From: Trichothermofontia sichuanensis B231
Lineage (GTDB): Bacteria > Cyanobacteriota > Cyanobacteriia > B231
DNA: 64,000 nucleotides
Reading direction: 5' to 3'
Assembly: GCF_026240635.1 (NCBI RefSeq)
Contig: NZ_CP110848.1
Location: 1,862,501-1,926,500, forward strand
The notes under the pieces were generated by a model. That model was not told where the DNA came from. It saw only the letters and a list, made by a program, of their open reading frames with translations, and made no database searches. A program made the translations under genes and the position numbers. Numbering within the stretch: position 1 is the stretch's first letter; every line of letters starts with the position of its first letter. Below, in pieces: positions 26,712 to 35,623 of the stretch.

Positions 26712-27104
26712 CTATGCCTCTCCCTTAATATCGTGATAGACTGCCGTCGCCCAAAAACTGAATTCCTGCGCGATCGCTAACCCTAAGCCGGTTAAACCTA
26801 AGTATTCGTCTGTATCAAGATCTTTTAGGGTTTGTAAGCCCTGGTTCCCGGCTAAATGCGCTTGTCCAGAAATTTGCTCCAAACATTCAAAGAATTTCTT
26901 AACAACTTGCTTTTTACCTTCCTGACTGAGGGCTTGCTCTTCTGCTTTTAGACGCATCATCCCCCAAGTTGAGAGATAAGTATACAGTTCAACGGCCTGA
27001 TTTTTCTGCTCCTTCAATCGCGCCTCATCCTGGTTAGGTTGCGCCCGCAATTGGCTCAATGCTTCATAAACTGGCTTGCCCATTGTCCGTGGATCAAATC
27101 CCAT
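26712..27104 (-). CDS. Small helical type III subunit (Cmr5-like position)
   Basis: 130 residues, almost all helical and charged, with the conserved-looking ending LDTDEYLGLTGLGLAIAQEFSFWATAVYHDI. It sits between cmr4 and the Cmr6-Cmr1 fusion, the slot of the small subunit (Cmr5/Cas11) that lines the target RNA in type III-B complexes. Sequence similarity to classical Cmr5 is not obvious to me, so the assignment rests on size, fold class and position. Confidence 0.6.
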   Translation of the reverse strand: MGFDPRTMGKPVYEALSQLRAQPNQDEARLKEQKNQAVELYTYLSTWGMMRLKAEEQALSQEGKKQVVKKFFECLEQISGQAHLAGNQGLQTLKDLDTDEYLGLTGLGLAIAQEFSFWATAVYHDIKGEA

Positions 27105-27132
27105 AACCTTTTGCCCTCGTTAAAAATTCAGA

Positions 27133-27948
27133 CTACATCCAAATCTGCACAAAGCCCCGTCCTAAACCCTCCTGGCCCCCAATCTGGAGAATGGCGAGAT
27201 CGTCCGCTTGTAGCAATTGCTCAAACTTATCTTTCGGATCAGTTTTAGTATCCTTTGCCTTGCCATTAGTCTGGGAGGTCACCCCCCAGGGAAAATACAT
27301 TAGCGTATCCGGGGGAATTGCTTCTTCGTAGCGGAAGCCACCATTCACCGTTTTGTGCTCATCTAGCTTGACCTTCACCTGTCGCCACAGGCTCATCTGG
27401 ATCAACGTGGCACAATGCTGATCGGATAGCACAATCACCCGCTTGATGCTGCTAGTATGGCTCGATTGGGGAACAAATTGATGCCAATCGCTCCACGCAG
27501 TTAGCCTTTGCGGTTTCAAAATGGCATCTTTCAAATAGATAGGTTTACCCTTAGCAAGATCGGGATTGACAGCATACTGGCTGGCAGCATCCGGAATCGG
27601 AATTTGCAACTGCTTCAGTCTGGCCCAGCGTTGCAGCAACAGTGGGCAGCTAATCCAAACCACACCATGACTAAGGGAAGGCACCGGTAACCAGAGAATT
27701 GAGCCATCGCCAATCCAAATAGATCCCTGCTCCAGTTTATCGCCTGCATTGATTTCGTTGCCAAATAACCAATACTGTAAATCCCTTTCTGTCACATTGG
27801 CTCGTAATCTTCCCCGAATCGAACTAGAGGGAATGTAGGGCAACTCAGTATGGGATTCACGGGCGATGCCTAATAAATTCCCCTCCTGGGTAGTGCCACC
27901 CGTGTGCAGAGGAGACAGAAGGTAGAGATAAACCAAATTTCCAATCAT
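27133..27948 (-). CDS. cmr4: Type III-B RAMP protein Cmr4
   Basis: About 271 residues. It opens MIGNLVYLYLLSPLHTGGTTQEGNLLGIARESHTELPYIPSSSIRGRLRA, the standard Cmr4 start: SPLHTG, then the PYIPSSSIRG motif preceding the backbone thumb. It ends with the glycine-rich LQIGGQEGLGRGFVQI. Cmr4 forms the repeated backbone and carries the target-RNA cleavage site. ATG 27948 has GGAG at suitable distance and overlaps the stop of the upstream toxin remnant as ATGA, so translation was coupled to that gene. Confidence 0.9.
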   Translation of the reverse strand: MIGNLVYLYLLSPLHTGGTTQEGNLLGIARESHTELPYIPSSSIRGRLRANVTERDLQYWLFGNEINAGDKLEQGSIWIGDGSILWLPVPSLSHGVVWISCPLLLQRWARLKQLQIPIPDAASQYAVNPDLAKGKPIYLKDAILKPQRLTAWSDWHQFVPQSSHTSSIKRVIVLSDQHCATLIQMSLWRQVKVKLDEHKTVNGGFRYEEAIPPDTLMYFPWGVTSQTNGKAKDTKTDPKDKFEQLLQADDLAILQIGGQEGLGRGFVQIWM

Positions 27949-28131
27949 TGGCGTTCTCCACAATTTGAAATTTTAAAAATCTGTTTTAGCCCTGCAAGGA
28001 TGGGGGCATATTCCTCACTGGTCAAAGTACCAAGGTAGGCAACATCCGTTGCCTTGCTGCTCTCGGCCTTTAGGCTGTTGGTCTGGTAAAGCAACCAAAA
28101 TGATATCTCCAGGCGCGAGGGTATCAACCAA
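27945..28131 (-). pseudogene. PemK/MazF-type toxin remnant with internal deletion
   Basis: One frame reads LVDTLAPGDIILVALPDQQPKGREQQG, the N-terminal beta strands of a cyanobacterial PemK/MazF RNase toxin. A second frame reads TDVAYLGTLTSEEYAPILAGLKQIF, the C-terminal helix. About 60 residues between them, including the rest of the catalytic barrel, are missing and the join is out of frame. The final TGA overlaps the cmr4 ATG. The toxin cannot be functional. Confidence 0.8.
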
Positions 28132-28449
28132 GGAATTTTCCTCCTTCCACCACAAACCCACGACCAGGTATGTAATGAATTGGTTTTCCTGAAGGCATAC
28201 CCTGCTCACCCCACTCATACGGAGGTAGATCCTCGACTAACTCAGCCTCTAACCATCTATGCATTTCAGGATCTACATTTTCCATCGGCAAATCCGCAAT
28301 CGCTGCCAAAATTGCCGCTGGTGACTTCGCTGTTTGGGCTTCAAGGTGAGCCTCAATGACCACAGACACGTGAGTTCCTTCTGGCAAAGCATCGGTTGCA
28401 TCGGCTTTAGCACACCATCTTCATAAATAGCTTCGATCGTGAGGCTCAT
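28124..28449 (-). pseudogene. Frameshifted antitoxin (DUF104-type N-terminus)
   Basis: ATG 28449 starts MSLTIEAIYEDGVLKPMQPM, the signature of DUF104-type antitoxin proteins. Near 28388 the reading shifts by one base, continuing LPEGTHVSVVIEAHL and then AAILAAIADLPMENVDPEMHRWLEAELVEDLPPYEWGEQG to the stop at 28124. Apart from the shift the gene is full length. Its ATG overlaps the cmr3 stop as ATGA, and its end overlaps the toxin start, so the pair was embedded in the cmr operon. Confidence 0.8.
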
Positions 28450-28978
28450 GGGGTTTCTCCTTCAGGCGTTTCAATGGGTTGGTATGGAAGCCACAATAGC
28501 TCTGAGTAGCCCAGTTGGCGCATCCGTTGTGCCCGTGCGAGTGCCTTCCCTGGTTTCGCATCCGGATCGTCTGCATAGAGTGGTTGGGGATGTTCGAGAT
28601 AATAAACACTACCTGGGGGAGCCGCAAACACCTGGGGAGCCGGAATACTTTTCCCTGTGCCGTCCTTATCCTGAATACGACAACTAATCGGCACCGGTTT
28701 ATCGGTTGCTACGCCTACCAAATTCGGTTGTTTCCATTCCCACGGATAGGCACAGCAGCGGGCAGTATCGCGATCGCGCCCATCTTTGGATCTTTCCCGA
28801 TGAATGCGTTCAAAAATACCGGGCGTAATTAAGTACGCCAGACACCGTTTCACCTGTTGTCGCTGCTGCTCAGAAATCTGCCAAAGTTTTTGCCATTGTG
28901 TTTGCAGGGAGTCACAGCGATCGAGCACCGCGCGATGTCCTTCGCCACCTAAACGCAGGGTAACGGGTGTGGCAATCT
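28446..28978 (-). pseudogene. C-terminal fragment of cmr3
   Basis: The frame is open from about 28978 to 28446 and reads TLRLGGEGHRAVLDRCDSL, then CLAYLITPGIFERIHRE, WKQPNLVGVATDKPVPISC and FAAPPGSVYYLEHPQPLYAD. This is the second half of a Cmr3 RAMP protein (the LGGEG and PGSVYYLE motifs). About half of the protein is missing on the 5' side. Directly upstream the sequence switches to a WYL regulator read on the other strand. In type III-B complexes Cmr3 binds the crRNA 5' handle and docks Cas10, so its loss should disable assembly. Confidence 0.85.
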
Positions 28979-29413
28979 CTTAATTCAGATGGTTGGGGCC
29001 TCTACCTAGGTGAGCCAGAAGCCCAGCAGACCGAACTAGCAGGCCAATTGCCCCTTACCGAATTCAAGGTGCGTTTTTACCCCCCCGTTGCCGCCTTTAT
29101 CCTCGAAGGCGATCGCCGCCATCCCCGCCAACGCATCCGATGCGGCCCCCAGGATCAGCAAGGCCAAGTGAGCTATGTGGATTACACAGTCCCCCTCCCC
29201 GATCGCTCCTTTAATGAATTCAGCCGTTGGGTGAATCGCTTTCTGGGTCATGTACAAGTCCTCGCACCACCATCGTTGGTCACCGCCCATCGAGACGCGA
29301 TCACTGCACAAATGGCTCTATACAAGTCAGAAAATACGAGTAAGGAAAAGACCAGCAGCCCGCATCCCCCAATCCGTTCTCCCAAAAGCTCACCCTATGG
29401 TCAAGCCAAATAA
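28967..29413 (+). pseudogene. C-terminal fragment of a WYL-domain transcription regulator
   Basis: The frame reads SDGWGLYLGEPEAQQTELAGQLPLTEFKVRFYPPVAAFILEG, then VSYVDYTVPLPDRSFNEFSRWVNRFLGHVQVLAPPSLV, the WYL/WCX C-terminal part of regulators often divergently encoded beside cyanobacterial CRISPR operons. The N-terminal HTH and the WYL core are absent, with an in-frame stop just upstream at 28961. The last residues (PYGQAK-stop) are encoded by a family B MITE (29396-29512), so the 3' end is also altered. Confidence 0.8.
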
Positions 29414-29512
29414 GAACAACACAGCTTTTGACTCCCCTCTCCCGCTCTGGGAGAGGGGCTGGGGGTGAGGGGGCTGTTTTAACCTAAATTGCAATGACTA
29501 TAAATTGGAATG
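29396..29512. repeat. Family B MITE-like element, copy B2
   Basis: Left end TATGGTCAAGCCAAATAAG (two changes from TATAGTCAATCC), right end CTAAATTGCAATGACTATA, with the CCCTCTCCCGCTC hairpin between. It lies at the end of the WYL remnant, contributing its stop, and 25 bases from the stop of the ABC-2 permease gene. Orientation is opposite to copy B3. Confidence 0.75.
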
Positions 29513-29536
29513 ACTGTAAATCATAAAAGATTTCCA

Positions 29537-30319
29537 TTAGCTGGAAGCGCTAGTGTAAAATCGCAGTGCAAATTGCCAGAACTGATGGGATAAATACAAG
29601 AGGGCAATTGCTAATGCTACTGTAGCCAATAACCAGCCCCCAGAAATTCGATCGAGCATAGCCTCCGCGGGAACAGTGGTTAAAAAGACCACTGGAATCA
29701 CAAAGGTAAAAAAGAATCGGTAGGCAGCCGGGTAGGCGACGATCGGAAAGCGTCCAGCATCCAGCAACCCCCGTAGGACCTCGGTAACGTTATAAATCTT
29801 GACGAACCAGATACTGGTGGCCCCCAACATAAACCACAGGCTGTAAAGACTCAGCACCCCACATAACAAGGGTAAAAGGCCAAAAAGATAGGCCCGTAAC
29901 CCAATCCCCAGATGGTTACCCGCATAGGCAATGACAGCAATGCCCGCCAACACATCCGGTATCCCCCACGGGGAAATGGCACGGGTTGATAACCAGAATT
30001 GACTGCTAATCGGTTTCAATAGTACAAAATCCAGCGTTCCCTCCTGTACCTGAGTCACAATTCGATTCAAATTCGGCACCAGTAAGGTGCTAGAAATTCC
30101 CTGAAGTAGGGTGAAAATCCCCAGAACTAGCAGGGCTTCCTCCCAGGACCAATGTTGGAAAGTATAGCCCGTGCGATAAAACAGAAACAACCCAAACAGG
30201 CTACCCCCTAAATTTCCCCCACTACTCAAGGCCGAGATGACAAAATTCAGGCGATATTCCATCTCCGCCGCGATCGCAGTAGTCCAGAATAGTCGTAATA
30301 CTCGCCAGTAGCGCTGCAT
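29537..30319 (-). CDS. ABC-2 family transporter permease
   Basis: 260 residues with six predicted membrane helices. It opens MQRYWRVLRLFWTTAIAAEMEYRLNFV and contains VQEGTLDFVLLKPISSQFWLS, typical of the ABC2_membrane_6 (COG3694-like) exporter permeases that work with a second permease and an ATPase. Neither partner is adjacent, so it must pair with subunits elsewhere. The gene is closely bracketed by two family B MITEs in opposite orientation (25 bases downstream, 20 bases upstream of the start). Confidence 0.85.
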   Translation of the reverse strand: MQRYWRVLRLFWTTAIAAEMEYRLNFVISALSSGGNLGGSLFGLFLFYRTGYTFQHWSWEEALLVLGIFTLLQGISSTLLVPNLNRIVTQVQEGTLDFVLLKPISSQFWLSTRAISPWGIPDVLAGIAVIAYAGNHLGIGLRAYLFGLLPLLCGVLSLYSLWFMLGATSIWFVKIYNVTEVLRGLLDAGRFPIVAYPAAYRFFFTFVIPVVFLTTVPAEAMLDRISGGWLLATVALAIALLYLSHQFWQFALRFYTSASS

Positions 30320-30338
30320 CGTATCTTAAAAATTAAAC

Positions 30339-30445
30339 TATAGTCATTGCAATTTAGACTGAAACAACACTCTCACTCCCAGGACCTCTCCCAGAGCGTG
30401 AGAGGGGAATGAAAAACTGTATCGTTCTTATTTGGATTGACTATA
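30339..30445. repeat. Family B MITE-like element, copy B3
   Basis: Left end TATAGTCATTGCAATTTAG, right end TTATTTGGATTGACTATA, 107 bases, flanked by TA. The central hairpin is CCTCTCCCAGAG/GTGAGAGG-like. It is directly followed by a partial family C sequence (about 30456-30560). It sits 20 bases upstream of the ABC-2 permease start codon, where it may have replaced the native promoter. Confidence 0.8.
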
Positions 30446-30629
30446 CGACAACTTACAACCTTGACCTCAATCATAAAGTACAGTTTTACAGGAGTAGGGC
30501 GAGGGTTTCCTTCTCCCTTTGGGAAGAGGAACGTATCGCCTTCACAGAGGCATTGACTTGCGCAAGGAACCATCGTAGCGCTAGCCGGAGCAGTGGCTAG
30601 TGCCTCAACATCACGAAAAGAACAGCAAT

Positions 30630-33600
30630 TCACTCCTCCGTCGTTTCAATCACTGCATTGCGATCGAGCAATAACAGGGTTCGCAATTGATCCGTATCTA
30701 ACTCCGTTAACCAATCCTCGCCCGTACCCACCACTTGCTCTGCAAGCGCTTTTTTGTTCTCAAGCAGCTCATGAATTCTCTCCTCCAGTGTGCCGGAACA
30801 GACAAACTTATGAACCTGGACATTACGGGTTTGACCAATCCGGAACGCTCGATCAGTCGCCTGGTTTTCCACCGCCGGATTCCACCAGCGATCGTAATGA
30901 AACACATGGTTAGCACGGGTGAGATTCAAACCCACCCCTCCTGCTTTCAGAGATAGGATCATAATCGGTGGACCTTGCGGATCGTGCTGGAAGCGATCGA
31001 CCATCTCTTCCCGTTGGGCCTGACGGGTCTCCCCATAGAGGAAAAAAATTTCTCGGTTATGGCGGGCTTCTAAATGAGTCTTAAGCAGTTTCCCCCACTC
31101 CGCAAATTGGGTAAAAATCAAAGCATGATCACCATTTTCTAACAGTTCTTCCAGCATTTCATCCAACCGTTGCAACTTACCTGAACTACGGGCAAAGTGA
31201 GCAGTTGCCACGGCTGCGGTTTGTGACTTGGGGAGATCTGTTGAGTTGGTTCTCGTGCGATTTTTAGCAACCTTGGCAGTCGTCTTAGTTCCCGCTAAGT
31301 TGATCTCGGTTCTGCCCAAAAGGGGATGGTTACAAATTTGCTTCAGCCGCATCAGTAGCGCTAGAATCATCCCCCGTCGCTGAATTCCTTCTGCCGCTTC
31401 TATAGCTGCCAGGGTGTGATCCACTGTCTGCTGATAGAGGGCCGCTTGCTCTGGAGTAAGGCCACAGAAGACGGTCATCTCCTGCTTTTCCGGAAGATCC
31501 TGGATGATTTCCCGATCGGTTTTCAAGCGCCGCAGAATAAATGGCTGAACCAGTGCTCGCAGCGTTTTCAAGGAATCCGTATCGCCATAACGCTCGATCG
31601 GAATGGCAAAACGGCGTTGGAAAAATGGGCGTGGTCCCAAGTAACCGGGATTGAGAAAATCCATAATCGACCATAGTTCCGACAACCGATTTTCCACCGG
31701 TGTCCCGGTCAAAGCAATCCGAAAGTGGGCACTGAGTTCACGGATGGCTTGGGCCTGTTTTGCCTGGGGATTCTTGATATTCTGGGCCTCATCAATGACT
31801 AACCCCCGCCACTGAATTTGTTGAAACTCCTTCAGATCTCGATAGGCAAGGGCATAACTGCTGATGATCAAGTGTTTTCCCTGCACCGCCCGTCCAAAGG
31901 CCTTCCCCTTCGTCCGCTTATCCCCGTGGTGAACCAGGGTTTTGAGGCTGGGGCCGAAACGGCGCACCTCCCGCTCCCAGTTACCTAACACCGAGGTAGG
32001 GCAAATGAGCAAAACCGGCGCGTCCAGAGCGCCCTGTTCCTGCAAGAATAGAAGAAAAGCAATACATTGAATGGTCTTGCCTAACCCCATGTCGTCCGCG
32101 AGGCAGGCTCCTAACCCCCAACGCTCTAAAAAGGCAAGCCAGCCTACCCCCCGTGCCTGGTAGGGACGCAATTCACCCCGAAACCCACGGGGCGGATCAA
32201 TGGGGGTCAACGATCGCTGATTCGTCAGGGTAGCCAATAATTCCTGTAAGGCTCCCGTCGCTTCAAAGTTCACCACCGGTAACTTGGCGATCGTCTGGGT
32301 ATCCCCCGTACTCAGCCGCAGGGCCTCCTCTAGGGACAAGGTGCGCCGATCAGGCCGTTCAGCAAAAAAAACCTGGGCCGCCTTCACATCCTGGGGCCGC
32401 AACTCCACCCACTGGCCGTTGATCTGGACCAGCGGACTGTTGAGACTTACCAACCGTTCAAACTCTGCTTGGGAAAGCGTTTGGCCTGCGATCGCCAGCT
32501 CCCACTCAAAGTTAAGCAGACTAGATAATCCCAACGTTTGGGCGCGTTGGTCAGTGCCTGCCTTGGCTCGGATCTTTAGCCCCAGGCGATTACTCCAGGC
32601 TTCTCGCTGCGCCAAACTGGGAGGCAAGATCACCCCTAGCCCATTCTCCTGGAATCGCCACACACCGGTCTTGAGAAATTCATACGCTTGCAGGGGTGTC
32701 AGGGTACAAGATTGGGGCCGTTCTACTTCCAGACTGGCCTCCAGCAGAGGATACAGACGGGCGGCAAGGCCCAGGCCCATGAGGAGAGTTTCCTGGGGTT
32801 GGGCGATCGTACGGCCCTGATACTCAAAAGATTCCCCCGGCTGCGCCCAAATCGTGGCTGCATCCACCACAAAAGTCGGATCATCTGCCGCCTGTAAACC
32901 ATAGTCCAGGGACCAATCGCCTCCCTCCTGCACCGGGGTTCGGAGGGAAAAGCAGGCATGGAACAGCTGTTGTCCGCTCAAATAGGGGTAGACAGGGCGA
33001 CTCCAGGTCGTCAGGGCGGCCAACAGGCGATCGCGGGTTGCGGGGTCTAATTCCAGTTGCGGCTCGTCCTCGCGTAGGGCTTGCAGCCAACGCCCTAGGG
33101 GCGACGGATTGGTTGGCAACGGTTGGGATTGGGCCACAGCTCGCACTTGCGCATCAATAATGCCGTGCAAAAAGCTGCGAATCAGGGTGGCAGGAGCCGG
33201 GGGGAGAACGATCGCCGCCACATCCTCTAGCGGTGCCGGCTGATAAAAGCGACAGGCTGGCGGGAATTGGCGAGCAAAGGTTTCTAAACGAGACTGATCA
33301 ACAGCACTATCGAGCAAGGGTTGCCAGTCAGCGATCGCGGTCACTCGCCCCCCTTCATTAACCAACCGCAGTCCCGGCAAAAACTTACAGCGAGCCAGAA
33401 GATCCAACCCCCAGCGGGCAACATGGGACCAAAACCGCACATCCGTGCCGATAAAATCAGCTTCGCGGTTGGCCAACCCTAAGGGCAACGATTGGAGAAA
33501 CTGTATGGCCTGCAAGGGGGTGAGGCAATACCCTTCCACCTGCCACGGGTACAAACGGGTAGCCTCAGCCTTGGCCGCGATCGCACCCTCATCTGTTAAT

Positions 33601-33989
33601 CCCGCAATCAATCCCTCCTCAGAAGCCGCCCCCCCGTCAGCGGTTAACACCGTAGCCGAATGCAGGGGGAGTAACTCCGTCTCCGTAATGATCGTGGGCA
33701 AGGCGATCGTCATCACGTGCCCAATCTGGGCAAAGGCTTCTGGCCAATACAACTGCTGGGCGTGGTGGCGGGTTTGTAATTCCCGTGCCAACCCTTGTCC
33801 ATCTAGGGCTAAGGGAAGAGGAACCGGACTCGGCATCGTGGCGCGGGGAACCAGCGGCTTGCGCCATACTTCCCCCCAGAGAAACCAGGTCCCCCCATTT
33901 GCAAAGGTTTGGGCTGCATCGGCAGTGAGTCGAGGAGAATGGGCAGTCAGTTGGGCTGCGGTCAGCCAAGTACCATGTAAAATTGCCAT
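30630..33989 (-). CDS. SNF2-family DEAD/DEAH-box helicase
   Basis: About 1119 residues, the large bacterial SNF2 type. Residues 1-600 are a poorly conserved N-terminal region with the SNF2-associated segment before the motor. The motor has ACLADDMGLGKTIQCIAFLLFL (motif I), VIDEAQNIKNP (motif II, DEAQ), ALTGTPVENRLSELWSIMDFLNPGYLG (motif III), ILSLKAGGVGLNLTRANHVFHYDRWWNPAVE and QATDRAFRIGQTRNVQVHKFV (motifs V-VI). A DNA translocase, probably remodelling protein-DNA complexes or supporting repair. ATG 33989 fits (MAILHGTWL); the frame extends 23 codons further upstream without similarity. Confidence 0.93.
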   Translation of the reverse strand: MAILHGTWLTAAQLTAHSPRLTADAAQTFANGGTWFLWGEVWRKPLVPRATMPSPVPLPLALDGQGLARELQTRHHAQQLYWPEAFAQIGHVMTIALPTIITETELLPLHSATVLTADGGAASEEGLIAGLTDEGAIAAKAEATRLYPWQVEGYCLTPLQAIQFLQSLPLGLANREADFIGTDVRFWSHVARWGLDLLARCKFLPGLRLVNEGGRVTAIADWQPLLDSAVDQSRLETFARQFPPACRFYQPAPLEDVAAIVLPPAPATLIRSFLHGIIDAQVRAVAQSQPLPTNPSPLGRWLQALREDEPQLELDPATRDRLLAALTTWSRPVYPYLSGQQLFHACFSLRTPVQEGGDWSLDYGLQAADDPTFVVDAATIWAQPGESFEYQGRTIAQPQETLLMGLGLAARLYPLLEASLEVERPQSCTLTPLQAYEFLKTGVWRFQENGLGVILPPSLAQREAWSNRLGLKIRAKAGTDQRAQTLGLSSLLNFEWELAIAGQTLSQAEFERLVSLNSPLVQINGQWVELRPQDVKAAQVFFAERPDRRTLSLEEALRLSTGDTQTIAKLPVVNFEATGALQELLATLTNQRSLTPIDPPRGFRGELRPYQARGVGWLAFLERWGLGACLADDMGLGKTIQCIAFLLFLQEQGALDAPVLLICPTSVLGNWEREVRRFGPSLKTLVHHGDKRTKGKAFGRAVQGKHLIISSYALAYRDLKEFQQIQWRGLVIDEAQNIKNPQAKQAQAIRELSAHFRIALTGTPVENRLSELWSIMDFLNPGYLGPRPFFQRRFAIPIERYGDTDSLKTLRALVQPFILRRLKTDREIIQDLPEKQEMTVFCGLTPEQAALYQQTVDHTLAAIEAAEGIQRRGMILALLMRLKQICNHPLLGRTEINLAGTKTTAKVAKNRTRTNSTDLPKSQTAAVATAHFARSSGKLQRLDEMLEELLENGDHALIFTQFAEWGKLLKTHLEARHNREIFFLYGETRQAQREEMVDRFQHDPQGPPIMILSLKAGGVGLNLTRANHVFHYDRWWNPAVENQATDRAFRIGQTRNVQVHKFVCSGTLEERIHELLENKKALAEQVVGTGEDWLTELDTDQLRTLLLLDRNAVIETTEE

Positions 33990-34311
33990 GCAAATTCGTA
34001 GGCCATCACGCCGACCAGGAGAGTCTAGAGAACACTTAAGCGTGATCCTCACTCCCAAGGGTCAAGTGCCTATTCTACAACTTTGCTTGAGCCGTCTGGA
34101 AGGTTGGCGATCAGACAGGCAGGGGCACCGTCTCAACCGTGGCAACACCCAGCTAGGATGCCTACCGAGGACTTGGCGATCGCCTGCGCCAGAGGACCAG
34201 ACAGCGGTTTATCCCCTGGTTGACTGACCCATCTTTGCCCCTTTCACGAGAACAGAGAACAGAGATAGTCGCTCAGTTGCCCTCGCTTCTCACTTCTCTA
34301 TCCTCACTCCT

Positions 34312-34475
34312 CGCTCTATCGACATCTGGGGAAGGCATGTCATCGTCTACCGCTGGGCAGACCCCATTCGCACTGTCCAAGTGGGGGGTGGGTGGCGGCG
34401 GATTCTCCAGAGGAGGATCCGCTAGGGAAGTGTTGTTCAGAGAAGTCCCGTTACTTTCCAGGCTAGCACCGTCTT
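34312..34475 (-). repeat. 164-base inverted copy of the TPR gene 5' part
   Basis: This segment is the reverse complement of 40706-40869 with about four mismatches and no gaps. In the TPR gene the sequence codes for residues about 21-75; here it lies in intergenic DNA between the helicase and Rpn genes and is not translated. The flanking stretch 33990-34546 otherwise contains GC-rich dispersed repeats (starting GACTGACCC near 34222 and ending GTCAGTCAATCAGG near 34543). Confidence 0.95.
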
Positions 34476-34546
34476 AACCCTCCCTTGCCCGCTCTGGGAG
34501 AGGGGTTGGGGTGAGGGCAGTCCGAGTTTTGTCAGTCAATCAGGAT

Positions 34547-35431
34547 TTACCCTTTTACATCGAGATCGCCCGCTTCTACGAGCGCCGCCAGCGTAGGCAT
34601 TGTTAGCGCCAGATCCACTAAGGCTTCCAGTTGCTCAACCGTTAATTGTCGGACCCGCGTCTGCACCGTTTCAGGAACGTCGCCAAAGCGATGGGCCAAG
34701 ATTCGCAAAATTAACGCCACTGCCTCTTCCTGCCGACCTTCCTGCCGACCTTCCTGCCGACCTTCCTGCCGACCTTCCTGCCGACCTTCCTGCCGACCTT
34801 CCTGGAAAATCTCTTGATAGATCACGGATTCGCGCATAATCCCCTCCCGGAAAATCTGACGGATGAATCCCTTCTGAAACTTTAAGCCCGCTAGTAACTG
34901 CACATAGCTTGAGACCTGCTGCCGTTCTGACTCTGATTCTAACTGACGCACCCGCTGGGCGATCTGGGTTAACCATTGCTCTGGATTGGGCATCGCTACT
35001 AAAGTAGCGAAGGGGAGTAGGGCCGGATCGGCTAGCAAAGGCTGGGGATCCTGCTCCCAAAGGCGGAGCACTTGGTAGTGATGAACTGTCCCCTCTAGGG
35101 AAAAGCAGGTTTCAATCACCCTCCCTGGGGGTGGAGGCAGCAGCAAAACGACTACTTGGGTAATCGGTAACTGGTAGAGACGATACAAACGTACCCAATA
35201 GTCCAACATGCGCAGGGGTAAGGGGGGCTTGGAGGTGAGCAACGTTTGAAACTCTAGATGCAGGATCCGGTTTTGGGTGCGCAGCAACACCACCGAATCA
35301 GCACGAAGGGGTTCGATGCTGAGTTCGGTTTTAAGAACGCTGACAGCTTGGGAAACTTCGCCGAGAATCCAGGCCGCGATCCGATCCGGATACTTTTCAG
35401 CAATCAGTTTGCAGAGGTTGTCAAAAGACAT
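34547..35431 (-). CDS. Rpn-family nuclease / DUF4351-like protein
   Basis: About 294 residues. The N-terminal PD-(D/E)xK-like region has LKTELSIEPLRADSVVLLRTQNRILHLEFQTLLTSKPPLPLRMLDYWVRLYR, with the Asp and E-x-Q type residues of Rpn (recombination-promoting nuclease) proteins. The middle carries a glutamine-rich repeat region (EGRQ)6. The C-terminus (ILAHRFGDVPETVQTRVRQLTVEQLEALVDLAL) is the DUF4351 helical tail. ATG 35431 matches the family start MSFDNLCKLIAEKYPDRIAAWIL; the frame reads on upstream without similarity. Such proteins are associated with RecA-independent recombination. Confidence 0.85.
   Translation of the reverse strand: MSFDNLCKLIAEKYPDRIAAWILGEVSQAVSVLKTELSIEPLRADSVVLLRTQNRILHLEFQTLLTSKPPLPLRMLDYWVRLYRLYQLPITQVVVLLLPPPPGRVIETCFSLEGTVHHYQVLRLWEQDPQPLLADPALLPFATLVAMPNPEQWLTQIAQRVRQLESESERQQVSSYVQLLAGLKFQKGFIRQIFREGIMRESVIYQEIFQEGRQEGRQEGRQEGRQEGRQEGRQEEAVALILRILAHRFGDVPETVQTRVRQLTVEQLEALVDLALTMPTLAALVEAGDLDVKG
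34727..34798 (-). repeat. 12-base tandem repeat (EGRQ) inside the Rpn-like gene
   Basis: Six perfect consecutive copies of TTCCTGCCGACC on the plus strand, followed by a partial copy, encoding (EGRQ)6 on the minus strand. The unit is a multiple of three, so copy number can change without disturbing the frame. Probably a slippage-prone flexible linker. Confidence 0.95.
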
Positions 35432-35623
35432 GGGCAAGGAGGATAGCAAGGGATAACCCCGACGGGTGTCCCAGTTTAGTCCATTTAGTCCATCCCTGCG
35501 CGTAGTCCATCCCTGCGCGATCGCACCTCCCCCCTGCGACAGTCCTAGAATATCAATGTTAGGATTGCCACAGATACCGAAGAAGTTGTAAATAGACGAC
35601 GTAAGAAGAAGGAAACGTAAGGC

